The notes under the pieces: generated by a model | What the model saw: only the letters and a program-made list of their open reading frames with translations | Told to the model about the DNA's origin: nothing | The model's database searches: none | Made by a program: the position numbers and the translations under genes | Assembly (NCBI RefSeq): GCF_003970695.1 | Contig: NZ_CP034570.1 | Span: forward strand, 3,844,001 to 3,908,000 | Direction of reading: 5' to 3' | DNA: 64,000 nucleotides | DNA from: Maribacter sp. MJ134 | GTDB taxonomy: Bacteria; Bacteroidota; Bacteroidia; Flavobacteriales; Flavobacteriaceae | Part shown: positions 62,233-64,000 of the stretch, in pieces | Numbering within the stretch: the stretch's first letter is position 1 | How the letters are laid out: each line of letters begins with the position of its first letter

Positions 62233-63074
62233 AAAAGAATATAGTAACGCTTTTGATGCTGAGCATCCTTGTGGTGGGTTGTAAATCGAAGAAGGCCTAC
62301 TCCGATAATCTACGTACGAAGAATGTGCTTTCTGAACGTAAAAGAAAAAAAACGAAGACCAGGGCAACTTCTTCCAATACGGACACTTCCTTACCCAATG
62401 ATTCCGGAAAGTTTATTGCCTTCAGCATAGCATCCATTCCGGAATATATTGATACCTTTTCAGAAATCGCACAGTTAGAAATGAAGGCCTACGGGATACC
62501 TGCAAGTATTACACTGGCACAGGGACTTTTGGAAAGTGGCTATGGTAAGGGTGAGTTGGCCATGAAGACCAATAATCATTTTGGCATTAAATGTCATAAG
62601 GGATGGCAAGGTGATTATGATTTTCATGATGATGATGAAAAAGGAGAATGTTTTAGAAAGTACAATCACCCTATGTTCTCTTTTCGAGACCATAGTATTT
62701 TCCTGACGACCAGAAGTCGCTATGCTTTTTTGTTCAATTATCGAAATACGGACTATAAAAAATGGGCGTATGGACTTCGAAAAGCGGGATATGCGACGGA
62801 TAAAAGGTATCCACAAAAATTAATTTATCTCATAGAAAAACATCAATTATACAAGTACGATACCGAAATTTCAAAAGCGGGGTACGGCAATAAAATAGTA
62901 GTCGCCACGGAAACTGATGCCGTACATGTTGTAAAAAAGGGAGACACCTTGTACGCACTTTCGCGTAAATACTACGTTTCTGTAGATCAGTTGATGCAGA
63001 TGAACAATCTTAAAAACGCCAATCTTTCCGTTGGACAAAAACTTATGGTAAGAACTACCGATATTAACAATTAA
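62229..63074 (+). CDS. Glucosaminidase-domain lipoprotein with LysM
   Basis: 281 residues. Lipoprotein signal MKKNIVTLLMLSILVVGC (lipobox VVGC). N-acetylglucosaminidase domain (about 75-205) with ITLAQGLLESGYGKGELAMKTNNHFGIKCHKGWQ (catalytic Glu in ES), and a C-terminal LysM (about 230-275, HVVKKGDTLYALSRKYYVSVDQLMQMNNL). Cleaves peptidoglycan glycan strands. Overlaps the deaminase stop by 4 bases. Confidence 0.93.
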   Translation: MKKNIVTLLMLSILVVGCKSKKAYSDNLRTKNVLSERKRKKTKTRATSSNTDTSLPNDSGKFIAFSIASIPEYIDTFSEIAQLEMKAYGIPASITLAQGLLESGYGKGELAMKTNNHFGIKCHKGWQGDYDFHDDDEKGECFRKYNHPMFSFRDHSIFLTTRSRYAFLFNYRNTDYKKWAYGLRKAGYATDKRYPQKLIYLIEKHQLYKYDTEISKAGYGNKIVVATETDAVHVVKKGDTLYALSRKYYVSVDQLMQMNNLKNANLSVGQKLMVRTTDINN

Positions 63075-63077
63075 TAA

Positions 63078-64000
63078 ATGATATATAAAAGAAGCAGTGC
63101 CCTTTTCGCGGAGGCAAAGCAGTATATTCCGGGAGGTGTAAATTCTCCTGTAAGAGCTTTTAAAGCGGTAGGAGGAGACCCCATTTTTGTGAAGGAGGCC
63201 AAGGGCGCTTATCTGTACGATGAGGATGGGAACAAGTTGATTGATTATATCGCTTCTTGGGGGCCGTTAATTTTGGGTCACGCCCATGCTCCGGTAATCG
63301 ATGCCATTATAGAAAAAGCACAGAAAGGAACTTCTTTCGGAATGCCTACCGAAATTGAAACCGAGTTGGCCAAATTGGCCATTAGCATGGTGCCCAATAT
63401 TGATAAAATTAGATTCGTAAATAGTGGTACGGAGGCCTGTATGAGTGCTGTGCGTTTGGCCCGTGGCTATACCGGTAAGGATAAGATTATAAAATTTGCC
63501 GGTTGCTACCACGGACATTCGGACTCTTTTCTAATCCAAGCAGGTAGTGGTGCCATTACATTTGGGAGTCCTAATAGTCCAGGGGTTACCCAAGGAACCG
63601 CAAAAGACACTTTGTTGGCTGATTATAATGACCTAGTGGGAGTTCAAAATCTCATCCAGGCCAATAAGGGAGAAATCGCAGCTATTATTATTGAACCCGT
63701 AGCAGGGAACATGGGTTGCATTGTTCCCACGGACGAGTTTATGAAAGGGCTTCGCACCTTATGCACGCAAGAGGACATTTTACTCATTTTTGATGAGGTA
63801 ATGACAGGCTTTCGTTTGGCAAGAGGTGGAGCACAGGAAGCTTTGGGAATTCAAGCGGATATCGTCACTTTTGGTAAAGTTATTGGAGGTGGTCTTCCCG
63901 TAGGTGCTTTTGCTGCCAAAACGGAAATTATGGATCATTTGGCGCCGGACGGACCTGTGTACCAAGCGGGTACGTTGAGCGGTAATCCTTTGGCCATGAG
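63078..64000 (+). CDS. hemL: Glutamate-1-semialdehyde 2,1-aminomutase (5' part, cut by window edge)
   Basis: ATG at 63078; 307 codons to the right window edge with no stop. PLP enzyme that makes 5-aminolevulinate for haem and other tetrapyrroles. [118 protein letters not shown] and [15 protein letters not shown] with the PLP Lys. The full enzyme is about 428 residues, so about 120 are missing. 3 bases after the glucosaminidase stop. Confidence 0.97.
   Translation, partial: MIYKRSSALFAEAKQYIPGGVNSPVRAFKAVGGDPIFVKEAKGAYLYDEDGNKLIDYIASWGPLILGHAHAPVIDAIIEKAQKGTSFGMPTEIETELAKLAISMVPNIDKIRFVNSGTEACMSAVRLARGYTGKDKIIKFAGCYHGHSDSFLIQAGSGAITFGSPNSPGVTQGTAKDTLLADYNDLVGVQNLIQANKGEIAAIIIEPVAGNMGCIVPTDEFMKGLRTLCTQEDILLIFDEVMTGFRLARGGAQEALGIQADIVTFGKVIGGGLPVGAFAAKTEIMDHLAPDGPVYQAGTLSGNPLAM

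Overview
The window looks like a chromosomal piece of a marine flavobacterium (Bacteroidetes; Flavobacteriaceae close to Zobellia, Maribacter or Arenibacter). Evidence: a SusC/SusD pair, many lipoproteins with LxxC lipoboxes, TAnnTTTG-type -7 promoter boxes, weak Shine-Dalgarno sequences, several Bacteroidetes-only families (GSCFA, DUF4230, DUF5522, long aromatic amino acid hydroxylase) and an AT-rich base composition. No rRNA operon, CRISPR array, prophage or intact IS element was seen.

Layout. (1) 1-8.1 kb: stress and envelope genes bracketed by two paralogous AraC-type regulators: a PA2169-like four-helix protein, a DUF2945 protein, MscS with topoisomerase IB, a DUF2652 cyclase-like protein, Dps, and a YtxH/holin-like/DUF6327 trio. 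(2) 8.3-14.4 kb: co-directional group of a small membrane protein, a 1250-residue metallophosphoesterase fused to an Omp85-type barrel, an HD-domain protein fused to a PycTM-type membrane domain, and small lipoproteins. (3) 14.6-32.9 kb: an alginate utilisation locus with PL6 and PL17 lyases, KdgF, SusC/SusD, an MFS uronate transporter, DEH reductase, KDG kinase, KDPG aldolase and a FadR-type GntR regulator. A Tat-exported sugar isomerase-like protein and an RraA-like aldolase diverge from PL6. Tandem TGGTWWACCA palindromes with 13-bp phasing lie upstream of gntR, susC and the PL6/isomerase pair. (4) 33.0-38.6 kb: tRNA-Arg, then a MarR-controlled tyrosine/homogentisate pathway (aminotransferase, HPPD, HmgA, FAH). 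The phenylalanine hydroxylase that feeds it and an Lrp regulator are at 57-60 kb. (5) 38.7-44.2 kb: flavin reductase and an opposing DUF885/APC permease/aldo-keto reductase-RidA operon. (6) 44.2-44.9 kb: initiator tRNA-Met surrounded by broken tRNA copies and a GIY-YIG nuclease remnant. (7) 44.9-64 kb: housekeeping genes (AGCS symporter, era, der, TPM/LemA, MerR, M23 peptidase, alaS, GSCFA, DUF4230, phhA, lrp, PLP deaminase, glucosaminidase, hemL cut by the window edge).

How it works together: surface and periplasmic PL6/PL17 lyases cut alginate to unsaturated monouronate. SusC/SusD imports oligomers, KdgF linearises the monomer to DEH, MFS moves it inward, the SDR gives KDG, and kinase plus aldolase give pyruvate and glyceraldehyde-3-phosphate. 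Phe/Tyr are oxidised to fumarate and acetoacetate. The observations most worth a second look are the tRNA/GIY-YIG repeat unit at 44.3-44.9 kb, the shared phased operators of the alginate locus, the HD-PycTM protein without a partner cyclase, and the amber-interrupted Tat-DinB gene.
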